This document shows positions 1 to 7,530 of a DNA stretch of 40,812 nt, in pieces; position 1 is the first letter of the stretch; every line of letters starts with the position of its first letter. The position numbers were made by a program, and so were the translations under genes. The stretch is from NCBI GenBank assembly GCA_007120165.1, contig SKOH01000058.1, forward strand, positions 1 to 40,812, given 5' to 3'. This DNA is from Clostridiales bacterium (GTDB lineage: Bacteria; Bacillota; Clostridia; Peptostreptococcales; T1SED10-28). The notes below the pieces were generated by a model. It did not search any database. It was not told the origin of the DNA and worked only from the letters and a program-made list of their open reading frames with translations.

Positions 1-1165
1 GCCCGACGGAGCCGACAATAGAAACCGGGGCCTCAAAACCGGGTTTTAGACGGTTAAAGGCATCATTCGTTGAGTTAATAAAAGGGTTAATCACTTCATA
101 ATTCTTTAATAATCCAATAAATGCTCCCCACCCAACAGGATTTAAGAAATCTTTTTTGATATCATCAGGTACAAAAGCATTGATTTTTTTTCCATTGTTC
201 AATTGATACTGCACACCTACATGGGTGTGTTTTCCGCTTCCCGCCACCCCTTCAATAGGCTTCGCAGCAAAGGTTACTTCCAAGCCGTAAAGCTGAAAGA
301 TTTCTTCTATAAGTTCTCGAATAAATAATTCATTGTCTGCGGCTTGCAGGGCAGTACTGTACTTCCAGTCGACTTCCAGCTGTTCCATTACATGATTGAA
401 CTTACCTGTTAATCCGATTTTTGCACTTACGCCTCCTACTTCCTTATGGGCCATCTCCGGTCCGAAGCCGTAATCCTCCAAAACAATCATTACTTCTTCT
501 AAGGCGGTTCTTACATTTCCTTTTGTACGCTTCCAGTATTGCTCTTTTAGCAACTGGGACGTGGTCAATTTTTCTTCATCGGCAGATTCTTCAGGACTTT
601 TCACCCAAAATTCCAATTCTGTAGCGGTTGTTAGTATTACTTTTTTGACTCCTTTCGAATGAAGGTCCTTAAACTTTCCATCCTTATACTTATCGATGGA
701 TGTTAACATAAACTCTTCAAAATAGTTTTCCGCTCTTTTTAGAATGGAACGGGAGTCTACCATCTTTTCATTGTGCTTTAAAAAGGCAGGGATTCTCAAT
801 GTCCCCAAAGGCATATTGGTTTTGGAATCCTTATGATAATAATTGTAATCCACAAACCAGTTAACATCTAAATCAGGGATCAGATCAACTTTTGCATTGT
901 TAAGCGTAGCGATTTTATGCAGAATTACACTGGAACCGTCGGTTTGCACCCCTTCTTTTAAAAAGCTGTTTAACTCTTTTAAAAACAGAGAGACGGGAAT
1001 TTTTTCATCGGTATCATTTCCTCCGAGATCTACCCCGACCAAAGAGACGAACTTAATGTAACTATGGGCGGATAGAATTTCTTTTAAATATTTTTCCTGA
1101 TGGGACCAGGGCGGTAGGGTAAATAATTTGTCTTTCGAGAGTATTTCCTTTAATGCTGCTTCCAT
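1..1165 (-). CDS. Glutamine synthetase family protein (3' end cut by window edge)
   Basis: Absent from the ORF track because it runs off the left edge; I translated it by hand. It is open for 388 codons from the ATG at 1165, which sits behind an AAAGGAT ribosome site. Family motifs are visible: DGSSV in the beta-grasp region, TELEFWV at the start of the catalytic domain, KPIEGVAGSGKHTHVG (glutamate/ATP-binding block) and NAFNRLKPGFEAP near the edge. The enzyme would ligate ammonia to glutamate using ATP. The N-terminal part before the catalytic block looks longer than in ordinary GSI, and EAPVSIVGSVG recalls the equivalent GSIII segment, so the class is left open. It is transcribed from its own promoter (1266-1294). 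The C-terminus cannot be seen. Confidence 0.88.
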   Translation of the reverse strand, partial: MEAALKEILSKDKLFTLPPWSHQEKYLKEILSAHSYIKFVSLVGVDLGGNDTDEKIPVSLFLKELNSFLKEGVQTDGSSVILHKIATLNNAKVDLIPDLDVNWFVDYNYYHKDSKTNMPLGTLRIPAFLKHNEKMVDSRSILKRAENYFEEFMLTSIDKYKDGKFKDLHSKGVKKVILTTATELEFWVKSPEESADEEKLTTSQLLKEQYWKRTKGNVRTALEEVMIVLEDYGFGPEMAHKEVGGVSAKIGLTGKFNHVMEQLEVDWKYSTALQAADNELFIRELIEEIFQLYGLEVTFAAKPIEGVAGSGKHTHVGVQYQLNNGKKINAFVPDDIKKDFLNPVGWGAFIGLLKNYEVINPFINSTNDAFNRLKPGFEAPVSIVGSVG

Positions 1166-1188
1166 GGAATCAATCCTTTCTTATTTAT

Positions 1189-1224
1189 CGAACTAATAGT
1201 TCGTTTTATTAGATAATGTTCGTT
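1189..1224. promoter_or_regulatory. Inverted repeat plus direct repeat in the glutamine synthetase leader
   Basis: The palindrome CGAACTAATAGTTCG (1189-1203) lies between promoter and start codon. Its GTTCGTT half recurs at 1218-1224, 19 bp away. The position downstream of the predicted transcription start fits a repressor operator or RNA element controlling nitrogen assimilation. It is not a GlnR box I recognise, so function is inferred from symmetry and position only. Confidence 0.35.
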
Positions 1225-1265
1225 ATAAAACATATTTAATCGTTTCCAATATCTATAATATATGA

Positions 1266-1294
1266 ATTATATAAAATCATCCTTGGCTTGTCTA
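1266..1294 (-). promoter_or_regulatory. Promoter of the glutamine synthetase gene
   Basis: On the minus strand TAGACA (1289-1294), a 17-bp spacer and TATAAT (1266-1271) form a near-consensus housekeeping promoter about 100 bp before the start codon. Confidence 0.65.
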
Positions 1295-1382
1295 CCTTTG
1301 TTCTAACTAAAGTAAATAATTATACTCATTAAAAATTATTACTGAAGATAATGTGACAAGTAATAACTTGATAAATCAAGAA

Positions 1383-1410
1383 AGATCACTGCTTATTCTG
1401 CGAGTGATCT
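1383..1410 (-). terminator. Probable terminator overlapping the aroK stop region
   Basis: AGATCACT (1403-1410, minus strand) pairs with AGTGATCT (1383-1390), followed by TTTCTT. The stem begins inside the last codons of the upstream fusion gene. The U-tract is short, so efficiency is uncertain. Confidence 0.45.
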
Positions 1411-2205
1411 TTTTCGCTCGTAATCCTCTAATTGTCGAATTAAAACTTTAACAAGATTTTCCGGAGGTTCACCTTCTGCGAAAAGACTGATATCCGCCAC
1501 TTGGTTATAAATATCTCGCCGGTTTTCTAAAAGATTTGCGATCTTTGTTCGCAGATCCCTTGTTTCAGCTAACAGTGGTCTGGTGTCGTCGAGTATTAAT
1601 CGATTATATATAGTGTCTATGTCGCCTTCCAGATGAACGATCATGCCGTTTTTTCTCATGTTTTCTACATTTTTTGGATTTAAAATAATTCCACCGCCAC
1701 AGGCAATTATTTTCTTTTGTTTAGCTCTTTTCCATTCCCTATGAATATTAAGAATAAGTTTGGCTTCCAGACTGCGGAAATAATCCTCGCCGGATTCTTT
1801 GAAAATTTCTTTAATTTTCCGTTGTTCCTGGGCCTCAATAAACAAGTCGGTATCCAAAAAATCCCATTGTATTTTTTCTGCTAGGGTTTTTCCTAAAGTC
1901 GTTTTTCCCACTGCCATAAAACCTATGATGTAAATATTTTCCTTTAAGAGATCGTTCCACTGATAGTACTTGCTTACCTCTATGATTTTTTGATACACTT
2001 CTTTCAGATGACTGTTGTATTTATCATTTTCTTTTATTATTCCCTCAAGTACTTCCTTCTCTCTTAGAGGATTTTCAATATATTCTCCTGCTTGGACCTT
2101 ATATGCAAGGATCTCGTCCAGGAGAGAAAATCGCTCTCTTAGAAGATGGGCAATTTGTTGGTCTAACTGATTTATTTGATCTCTGGTACGGTTTATGGTT
2201 TTCAT
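1393..2205 (-). CDS. aroK: Bifunctional chorismate mutase (AroQ type) - shikimate kinase
   Basis: Residues 1-83 form an AroQ-class chorismate mutase domain: the spaced Arg/Lys pattern R8, LLRER, AYK and NPLREKEVLE matches the helical active-site residues. Residues 90-270 are a shikimate kinase: P-loop GFMAVGKT (95-102), substrate aspartates in FLDTD, ACGGGI near 170, and the lid arginine in DTRPLL. The protein would therefore phosphorylate shikimate and convert chorismate to prephenate, two separate steps of aromatic amino-acid synthesis. The start has an AAGGGA site at good spacing. No other aro gene is visible beside it. At 270 aa it is about a normal 170-180 aa kinase plus a mutase domain. 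Confidence 0.92.
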   Translation of the reverse strand: MKTINRTRDQINQLDQQIAHLLRERFSLLDEILAYKVQAGEYIENPLREKEVLEGIIKENDKYNSHLKEVYQKIIEVSKYYQWNDLLKENIYIIGFMAVGKTTLGKTLAEKIQWDFLDTDLFIEAQEQRKIKEIFKESGEDYFRSLEAKLILNIHREWKRAKQKKIIACGGGIILNPKNVENMRKNGMIVHLEGDIDTIYNRLILDDTRPLLAETRDLRTKIANLLENRRDIYNQVADISLFAEGEPPENLVKVLIRQLEDYERKRSLAE

Positions 2206-2250
2206 ATAGATTCCCTTCTTTTATAGAACTTTCATAGATTTGGCGCTAAT

Positions 2251-2427
2251 TTATTTTTCATGGTTTTGTTTATAGGGTAATACAAAAATAATTAACAGGG
2301 CGATTACTGAAAACAAAAAGCCTAAAAAGAACCAGATAAAAGGATTTCGTTTTTTTTCCTTTGCTTTAATTGCAGTAAAAAGTACAAAGAATAATTCAAA
2401 AACAATAATATAAATATAATATTCCAT
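2251..2427 (-). CDS. Small two-helix membrane protein, 58 aa, unknown function
   Basis: This ORF is too short for the supplied track. It begins with ATG (MEYYIYIIVFELF) behind a strong CTGGAGG site seven bases upstream and ends in TAA. Residues 3-20 and 31-51 are hydrophobic and separated by a lysine-rich turn (KAKEKKRNPF), so two membrane helices joined by a basic, probably cytoplasmic, loop are predicted. A TATACT box with a weak -35 (TTTCTG, 17-bp spacing) lies upstream. It sits between mgtC and the aroK fusion on the same strand. I do not recognise the family. Confidence 0.7.
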   Translation of the reverse strand: MEYYIYIIVFELFFVLFTAIKAKEKKRNPFIWFFLGFLFSVIALLIIFVLPYKQNHEK

Positions 2428-2509
2428 AACTAAGCCTCCAGGTTATTTTATTATGCTTAGTAAAGTATAACATAAAAGAAAAATCTCAGAAATAGAATTC
2501 AGAAGAATC

Positions 2510-3241
2510 TTATAATTTTTCATCGAAGATTTCATCGCGACTACTTGAAATTTCTTTATCATCCCATATAATATTTTCCACCCCTTGTATTTTTTTCAAT
2601 TCAGTAAAGCAGGAACCTCTTTTGAAATTCCGCGGGGTGCCTACGAAAAAAGTAATCTCCAGGTCTTTTTCATCTTCCTCATCACTATAGCTTTTTTGAT
2701 CAACAATAATATTTTTGATATTAATCTGATATTTTCCAAAGATGGTCCCTATTTCTCCCACCAATCCTGGACGACTGATAGCTTTAAACCGGACTTCGGA
2801 AAATCTTTTAAGTTTATAAATTTTCCCCTCCAAAGCTTTTAACCCCAGCAAAGAAAATAATGCTAAAAATGTTGTGAAGGAAGCCGCCATATAATAACCC
2901 AGCCCAATGGCCAAACCAATCCCTCCGCTAATCCAAATGCTTGCAGCCGTTGTAAGGCCCCGTACGTTAGTGCCTTCCCGTAGAATGGTTCCGGCTCCTA
3001 AAAATCCGATTCCACTTACTACTTGAGCGGCTAAACGAGCCGGTTCTCCCCCTGCGCCATCGGGACCCAGCCCGTGAAAACCATAAGCTGATAAAATCAT
3101 TATTAAACAGGAGCCTAAGGTAACTAAAATATGGGTACGAAAGCCAGCGGGACGATTGCTTATTTCCCGTTCAAAACCGATAATCCCGCCTAAAACAGCG
3201 GCTAAGGCAAGTCTCAATGCAAGTTCTGCTGTGCCAATCAT
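2510..3241 (-). CDS. MgtC/SapB family membrane protein
   Basis: The first ~140 residues carry the MgtC/SapB signature: LGGIIGFERE, RPAGFRTHILVTLGS, GIGFLGAGTIL and NVRGLTTAASIW, with four to five membrane helices. The last ~100 residues form a soluble ACT-like domain (SRPGLVGEIGTIFGKYQINIKNI). Relatives include the Mg2+-stress and virulence factor MgtC and its environmental homologues; the transported species or partner is not known from sequence. The start has AAAGGAGG nine bases upstream. A possible promoter (TTGAAA with TATATA) lies at 3291-3320, back to back with the beta-CASP gene promoter. Confidence 0.9.
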   Translation of the reverse strand: MIGTAELALRLALAAVLGGIIGFEREISNRPAGFRTHILVTLGSCLIMILSAYGFHGLGPDGAGGEPARLAAQVVSGIGFLGAGTILREGTNVRGLTTAASIWISGGIGLAIGLGYYMAASFTTFLALFSLLGLKALEGKIYKLKRFSEVRFKAISRPGLVGEIGTIFGKYQINIKNIIVDQKSYSDEEDEKDLEITFFVGTPRNFKRGSCFTELKKIQGVENIIWDDKEISSSRDEIFDEKL

Positions 3242-3290
3242 AGGACATTTCCTCCTTTTATGTTGTATATTAAGTGGATAAACAACTTTT

Positions 3291-3320
3291 TATATAATTT
3301 ATCAATAGAAAATATTTCAA
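3291..3320 (-). promoter_or_regulatory. Possible promoter of the MgtC-family gene
   Basis: Minus strand TTGAAA (3315-3320), 17-18 bp, then TTATAT/TATATA (3291-3297). The region is AT-rich, so chance matches are likely. Confidence 0.35.
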
Positions 3321-3357
3321 GAGCATATTACTGATTTTGTTCCAATAGATACTTCCA

Positions 3358-3386
3358 TTGTTTTTTTGGGTATAGAATACTTATAA
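3358..3386 (+). promoter_or_regulatory. Probable promoter of the beta-CASP nuclease gene
   Basis: TTGTTT (3358-3363), 17-bp spacer, TTATAA (3381-3386), about 35 bp before the start codon and just upstream of the GAGGAGGG ribosome site. Confidence 0.45.
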
Positions 3387-3421
3387 CCACAATTTACTAA
3401 TATAATCAGAGGAGGGAAACC

Positions 3422-5053
3422 ATGAACATACAATTTTTAGGGGCTGCAAAAGTTGTTACCGGGAGTAATATTTTAATTACCACTAAAAATTATAAATTAT
3501 TAATTGATTGCGGTTTATTCCAAGGGAGTGAAGAATTAGAAAAACTCAATCATGAACCCTTTCCCTATAATCCGGAAGAAATAAATTTTATGCTGCTCAG
3601 TCATGCTCATATCGATCATAGCGGAAGGATCCCTAAACTTGTAAAAGAAGGTTTTAAAGGAAAAATTTATTGTACGAATGCCACCTATGATTTATCGGAT
3701 ATCATGTTGAAAGATAGTGGGCATATCCACGAATCCGATACCAAATGGTTGAATAAATCCAGAAACCGATCCGGTAAAAGTCTCCTTGAACCATTATATA
3801 CAGTGGCCGATGCTGAAAATAGTCTGCGTTACTTTGAACCGGTGCTTTATGATCAGAAAATCGATATTACGGAAGATATTTCCGTTCGGTTTAGAGATGC
3901 AGGCCATATTTTAGGTTCTTCCATCGTGGAATTATGGATTCGGGAACAGACAGATACCGTAAAAATTGTTTTTTCCGGTGACCTGGGATCAAGGGGCAAA
4001 CCCCTCATTAGAGATCCTGAATTTATCAAAGAAGCAGATTACCTAATTCTTGAATCCACTTATGGAAATAGAATTCATGAGAATAAAGAATTTCGAATGA
4101 AAAAATTAATGGGTATTATCAATGATACGGTTTCCAAGAATGGTACAGTAATCATTCCCTCCTTTGCGGTGGGAAGGACTCAGGAGTTGATTTATGAACT
4201 TCATAAATACTACGAAGAACATAATAACATTGAAGAATTTTTAAAAATCCCTATTTATATTGATAGTCCTATGGCAATTTCCGCTACGGAAATTTTCAAA
4301 AGAAACACCTCAGCCTTTGATGATGAAGCCCGGGAGTATATTTTAAAGGGAACAAATCCTTTGGATTTTGAGAATCTTTATTACGTTAGGGACCATAAAG
4401 AATCCATGAGACTTAATGAGGCGGATTATCCCAAAGTTATAATTTCAGCTAGTGGAATGTGTACTGCCGGTCGGGTGCGTCATCATTTAAAGCATAATTT
4501 ATGGAAAGATAAAAACGCTGTAGTTTTTGTTGGTTACCAGGCCCATGGAACCTTGGGAAGGATTCTCCAAGAAGGAGTTAAATCTGTTAAAATTCTCGGA
4601 GAAGAAATTGCGGTTAAAGCTGCTATTCACAGTGTGGAAGGATTTTCTGCCCACGGGGATCAGCAGGATTTGATTGATTGGGTGGGTCATTTTGTGAAAA
4701 ATCCGCAAAAAATATTTTTAGTCCATGGAGAAGAGGACAATGCCCGAGGTCTATATGAGTTGATCAAAGAAAAATACGGGCTTAAATCTTTGATTCCTGC
4801 TATGGGGTATTCCTTTACCGTGGAAGAATCTGTCCTTAAAGAAGAGTCGGGGGAAATGCTTAAACCGGTAGAGCGTAAAGAAGTAATCAGGAAGGAACTT
4901 CAGGAAGTGTTGAATCAGTTTCAGTATTTAGAAGAAAAAACCGATCGTTTCTTAGACGATATAATTTTAGAAAAGGAATACGATAAGATTAAAAACAAAC
5001 TACTGGATTTACAAAGGGAGTTAATGGATATCACAATGCTTATCGGTAAATGA
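3422..5053 (+). CDS. MBL-fold beta-CASP ribonuclease-like protein
   Basis: The N-terminal metallo-beta-lactamase core has HAHIDH (residues 61-66), DAGHILGSS and FSGDLGSRGKPL as zinc ligands. The beta-CASP region follows with ESTYGNR, PSFAVGRTQELIYEL and YIDSPMA. The C-terminal RNA-specificity motif is GFSAHGDQQDLIDW, then IFLVHGE. This arrangement marks the CPSF/YSH1-like group of RNA-processing or degrading hydrolases rather than RNase J, which has a different C-terminal layout. The last ~70 residues are charged and probably coiled-coil. It is a single-gene unit with its own ribosome site (AGAGGAGGG) and an intrinsic terminator directly behind it. The RNA target is unknown. Confidence 0.88.
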   Translation: MNIQFLGAAKVVTGSNILITTKNYKLLIDCGLFQGSEELEKLNHEPFPYNPEEINFMLLSHAHIDHSGRIPKLVKEGFKGKIYCTNATYDLSDIMLKDSGHIHESDTKWLNKSRNRSGKSLLEPLYTVADAENSLRYFEPVLYDQKIDITEDISVRFRDAGHILGSSIVELWIREQTDTVKIVFSGDLGSRGKPLIRDPEFIKEADYLILESTYGNRIHENKEFRMKKLMGIINDTVSKNGTVIIPSFAVGRTQELIYELHKYYEEHNNIEEFLKIPIYIDSPMAISATEIFKRNTSAFDDEAREYILKGTNPLDFENLYYVRDHKESMRLNEADYPKVIISASGMCTAGRVRHHLKHNLWKDKNAVVFVGYQAHGTLGRILQEGVKSVKILGEEIAVKAAIHSVEGFSAHGDQQDLIDWVGHFVKNPQKIFLVHGEEDNARGLYELIKEKYGLKSLIPAMGYSFTVEESVLKEESGEMLKPVERKEVIRKELQEVLNQFQYLEEKTDRFLDDIILEKEYDKIKNKLLDLQRELMDITMLIGK

Positions 5054-5102
5054 TACTTTGCTCACTCTTTCTTGTAAGTTTATAGAAGAAATTCTGAGAA
5101 TA

Positions 5103-5132
5103 AAAAACAGTAGATAACTATCTACTGTTTTT
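5103..5132. terminator. Bidirectional intrinsic terminator
   Basis: AACAGTAGATA pairs with TATCTACTGTT, flanked by A-run and T-run, so it makes a hairpin with a U-tract on both strands. It ends the beta-CASP gene (+) and the convergent 51-aa ORF (-), whose stop codon TAG lies inside the hairpin. Confidence 0.85.
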
Positions 5133-5273
5133 CCATGCATTGATTCGTTGATTTCGATTACTATGAAGTTTATTCCACTCACAATAGCCCTTTACCTCGC
5201 GGGAGGATTCGCTACTGTTTTTTCTTATACTTTCATAGGATTTCATAAGTTCATTAGCGTTTTTTTTAATCAC
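5118..5273 (-). CDS. Small basic protein, 51 aa, unknown function
   Basis: Not in the ORF track. The reading frame starts with GTG behind GAAGGTGG and ends with TAG inside the terminator hairpin. The product is hydrophilic and basic, with tryptophan and arginine residues near the end (GYCEWNKLHSNRNQRINAWKNSR region) and one cysteine. It has a complete expression unit: promoter TTGCAA-16-TATAAT, a leader of about 35 nt, a ribosome site, the ORF and a terminator. The longer plus-strand ORF over the same bases (5148-5354) has no such signals. I recognise no family. A structured or regulatory RNA from the same promoter is the alternative. Confidence 0.6.
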   Translation of the reverse strand: MIKKNANELMKSYESIRKNSSESSREVKGYCEWNKLHSNRNQRINAWKNSR

Positions 5274-5314
5274 TTTTTCCACCACCTTCGAATAAATAAT
5301 CTTATTTTAGTATT

Positions 5315-5342
5315 ATTATACAGGTATTTGATATTATTGCAA
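5315..5342 (-). promoter_or_regulatory. Promoter of the 51-aa ORF
   Basis: Minus strand TTGCAA (5337-5342), 16 bp, TATAAT (5315-5320). Its -35 lies only eight bases from the -35 of the divergent apbE promoter. Confidence 0.7.
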
Positions 5343-5350
5343 GGCCTAAA

Positions 5351-5379
5351 TTGACTAATTTTCATTATTTTGATAAAGT
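5351..5379 (+). promoter_or_regulatory. Probable promoter of apbE
   Basis: TTGACT (5351-5356), 17-bp spacer, TAAAGT (5374-5379), giving a leader of about 105 nt. No riboswitch fold was recognised in that leader. Confidence 0.5.
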
Positions 5380-5492
5380 TATGAAGAGGTTTTTTTATCT
5401 TTTAATGAATAGAGAATTAATTTTAGGACAGCAGAAAAACCGGTACAGCATATTACGACGGTTGTTCAATTTAGTTTTAAGGAGTGGAAAAT

Positions 5493-6542
5493 ATGAAAAA
5501 GAGATTTGTCAGCAGCGTTTTTATTTTGGTCGTTTTTATTACTCTTGTGCTTTTGTTTGGTTGCTCTGAAGAGGAGGATTATCAGTTAATTCAAGAAAGC
5601 CGATTCGCTTTGGGAACATACAATCAAGTAACGGTTTATGCTCCCGGTGAAGAAGAGGGTCAAGGCATTATTAACGAGGTTTTTGCAAGAGTAGATGAAA
5701 TCGAAAGTTTAATGAGTTCCAATATTGATGACAGCGACATCTATATGTTAAACAGCCAAGCGGGAGAATCTGCCGTTACCGTAGATCCGGAAACATTTAA
5801 GCTGCTCCAGCTGGGAAAGGAATATAAAGACCTTACCGACGGTGCTTTTAATATCGGAATTGGAGCGTTAATTGCTCTTTGGGATATTGGCGGGAACGAC
5901 CAGAGAGTTCCAGAGGATGGCGAAATTCAAGAATTACTCAATCGGATTGATCTAAATCAGTTAACCTTAAATCAAAATAATTACGAGGCAAAACTTGAAG
6001 ATCCTGAAATGTCTGTAGACCTTGGAGGTATTGCAAAGGGTTATGCAGTGGACGAAGCCATTCGTATAATCGAAGAGCATGGCGTTGAACATGCCATAGT
6101 GGACTTTGGCGGCGATATTTACGTCCTTGGCAGCAATCCTGATGGCAATGAATGGAGAATTGGAATCAGTACTCCGGAAATTGGAGGTTCCGGTGTGGCG
6201 GCAAGACTTTTTTCTTCCGATATGTCGGTAGTATCCTCCGGTGACTATGAGCGTTATTTCTTTGAAGATGATCAGCTTTATCATCATATCCTTGATCCAG
6301 CCACCGGCTATCCTACGGATAATGAACTTTCAAGTGTAACCGTGGTCTCAAATACCGCTTTGGCAGGAGATGTTTTTTCTACCGCAATTTTTATTATGGG
6401 ATTAGAAGAGGGACTAGATTTCCTTAAGGATCAGGAGGACATTGAAGCCATTTTGATTACGAATAACAAGGAAGTATATCTAACTGATGGCATCGTTGAT
6501 CTATTTGAAATCATGGACGAGGAGTACATTATCGTTGAATAA
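5493..6542 (+). CDS. apbE: FAD:protein FMN transferase, lipoprotein (ApbE)
   Basis: The enzyme attaches FMN covalently to Thr/Ser of target flavoproteins such as the RnfG/RnfD or NqrB/C subunits of ion-pumping oxidoreductases. The N-terminus is a lipoprotein signal ending in the lipobox LLFGC (lipidated C24), so it acts outside the membrane. Family motifs seen: FALGTYNQV, GAFNIGIGALIALWDIG, VDLGGIAKGYAVD, VDFGGDIYVLG, SSGDYERYF, HILDPATGYP, and AGDVFSTAIFIMG with the Mg-binding Asp. I moved the start from the track's GTG at 5484 to the ATG at 5493, because the GTG lies within the AAGGAG ribosome site. No Rnf genes are in the window. Confidence 0.93.
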   Translation: MKKRFVSSVFILVVFITLVLLFGCSEEEDYQLIQESRFALGTYNQVTVYAPGEEEGQGIINEVFARVDEIESLMSSNIDDSDIYMLNSQAGESAVTVDPETFKLLQLGKEYKDLTDGAFNIGIGALIALWDIGGNDQRVPEDGEIQELLNRIDLNQLTLNQNNYEAKLEDPEMSVDLGGIAKGYAVDEAIRIIEEHGVEHAIVDFGGDIYVLGSNPDGNEWRIGISTPEIGGSGVAARLFSSDMSVVSSGDYERYFFEDDQLYHHILDPATGYPTDNELSSVTVVSNTALAGDVFSTAIFIMGLEEGLDFLKDQEDIEAILITNNKEVYLTDGIVDLFEIMDEEYIIVE

Positions 6543-6591
6543 ATCGGAATTTTTATATTAATGAATGACTATTCTAATAGCCTGCTAAATT

Positions 6592-6647
6592 AAAAACGTA
6601 ATCTAGCCCTTAAGTACCTTTATACTTTATTGGCAGATTACGTTTTT
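6592..6647. terminator. Bidirectional terminator between apbE and the HAD gene
   Basis: AAAAACGTAATCT (6592-6604) pairs perfectly with AGATTACGTTTTT (6635-6647) around a 30-nt loop. T-runs on both strands let it serve the two convergent genes. Confidence 0.7.
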
Positions 6648-6671
6648 ATTTAATGCATTCTATGGATGGAC

Positions 6672-7400
6672 TCAATCGAGAATTTCCACGTCGGTGCTCA
6701 ATTTATAAATTACATCCTTTCGTTCTACAATCACTTGAACCTTATCTTTCAATGCTTTATCGGATTTAATGTTAATTAATAATTCTTTTACCGGATTAAT
6801 AGCTGTCGGATTCCCCACAGCCCGCAACATGGAAATATCACCGTTGGTATCCCCATAGGCGTAGCTTTTCTTCAAATCCAGGTCATACTTTTCTTTAAAA
6901 TTTTTAATTGCCTCTTCTTTGCTGTGAGAATCCCACATTTGGTCAATCTCTCCGGTTAACAGGCCCTGATTATCTACATGATATTTAGTGCCTACGAAGT
7001 CCTGTACTCCATATTTTTCTGCCATTTTTTCTACTAAGTAATCCGGGCCTCCGGAAATAAAAATAATGGTATGTCCCTGATCTTTATGCCATAAAATTCG
7101 ATCACGGGTGTAGCGGTATACCCGCTCTCCTTTTTTAGCAATTACCTGATCACACATAAATTCCATGTGCTTACGATTGATTCCTTTAATGGAATTTAAG
7201 TAAATATGGGCTACTTCCAAAAGATAGTCTTCATAGTTTCCTTGTCGTTTATCCCAGTTGTGAAAAGTTTGCTTTGCCTCATTATGCCATATGGAAGGAT
7301 CGATAATCTCATATTTAATCATTTTTTTAAAATGTTCCACCATTAAGGAATCTCTGTATAGGGTTCCATCTACATCGAATAATGCGCCAATATTTTTCAT
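6672..7400 (-). CDS. HAD-superfamily (subfamily IB) hydrolase, phosphoserine-phosphatase-like
   Basis: A haloacid dehalogenase phosphatase with all four motifs: I, FDVDGT (nucleophile D9, general acid D11); II, FISGGPDY; III, the lysine in HSKEEAI; IV, YAYGDTNGDISML (metal-binding aspartates). The cap and order match the SerB-like IB group, which dephosphorylates phosphoserine and other small phosphomonoesters; the substrate cannot be read from sequence. I set the start at ATG 7400 (MKNIGALFDVDGT) rather than the track's 7439, because AAAGGAGAGG lies just before it and family members begin at the first motif. It is probably a single-gene unit. Confidence 0.85.
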   Translation of the reverse strand: MKNIGALFDVDGTLYRDSLMVEHFKKMIKYEIIDPSIWHNEAKQTFHNWDKRQGNYEDYLLEVAHIYLNSIKGINRKHMEFMCDQVIAKKGERVYRYTRDRILWHKDQGHTIIFISGGPDYLVEKMAEKYGVQDFVGTKYHVDNQGLLTGEIDQMWDSHSKEEAIKNFKEKYDLDLKKSYAYGDTNGDISMLRAVGNPTAINPVKELLINIKSDKALKDKVQVIVERKDVIYKLSTDVEILD

Positions 7401-7450
7401 GTCTATCCTCTCCTTTGCTCTTTCAATAAATATACCCAATTACATTCAAA

Positions 7451-7486
7451 GAAAACTCCATTTCTCTTTTGAGAAATAGAGTTTTC
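7451..7486 (-). terminator. Terminator of the Na/Pi cotransporter gene
   Basis: A 16-bp stem, GAAAACTCTATTTCTC with GAGAAATGGAGTTTTC around an AAAA loop. The one imperfect pair is a G-U on the minus-strand RNA and an A-C on the plus strand, which indicates it is read on the minus strand. TTTG follows. Confidence 0.7.
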
Positions 7487-7530
7487 AAATTGTTAAAGTA
7501 CTGCAGTTATGTTACATACACTGAGTCTTT

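Noticed and set aside
1316-1380. Second promoter or regulatory palindrome (CTTGATAAATCAAG) upstream of glutamine synthetase
   Set aside because: A TATAAT at about 1319-1324 lacks a matching -35, and the palindrome is short and AT-rich directly behind the aroK terminator.
5148-5354. Plus-strand ORF of 68 aa after the beta-CASP gene
   Set aside because: No ribosome site, and the opposite strand carries a promoter, ribosome site, ORF and terminator over the same bases.
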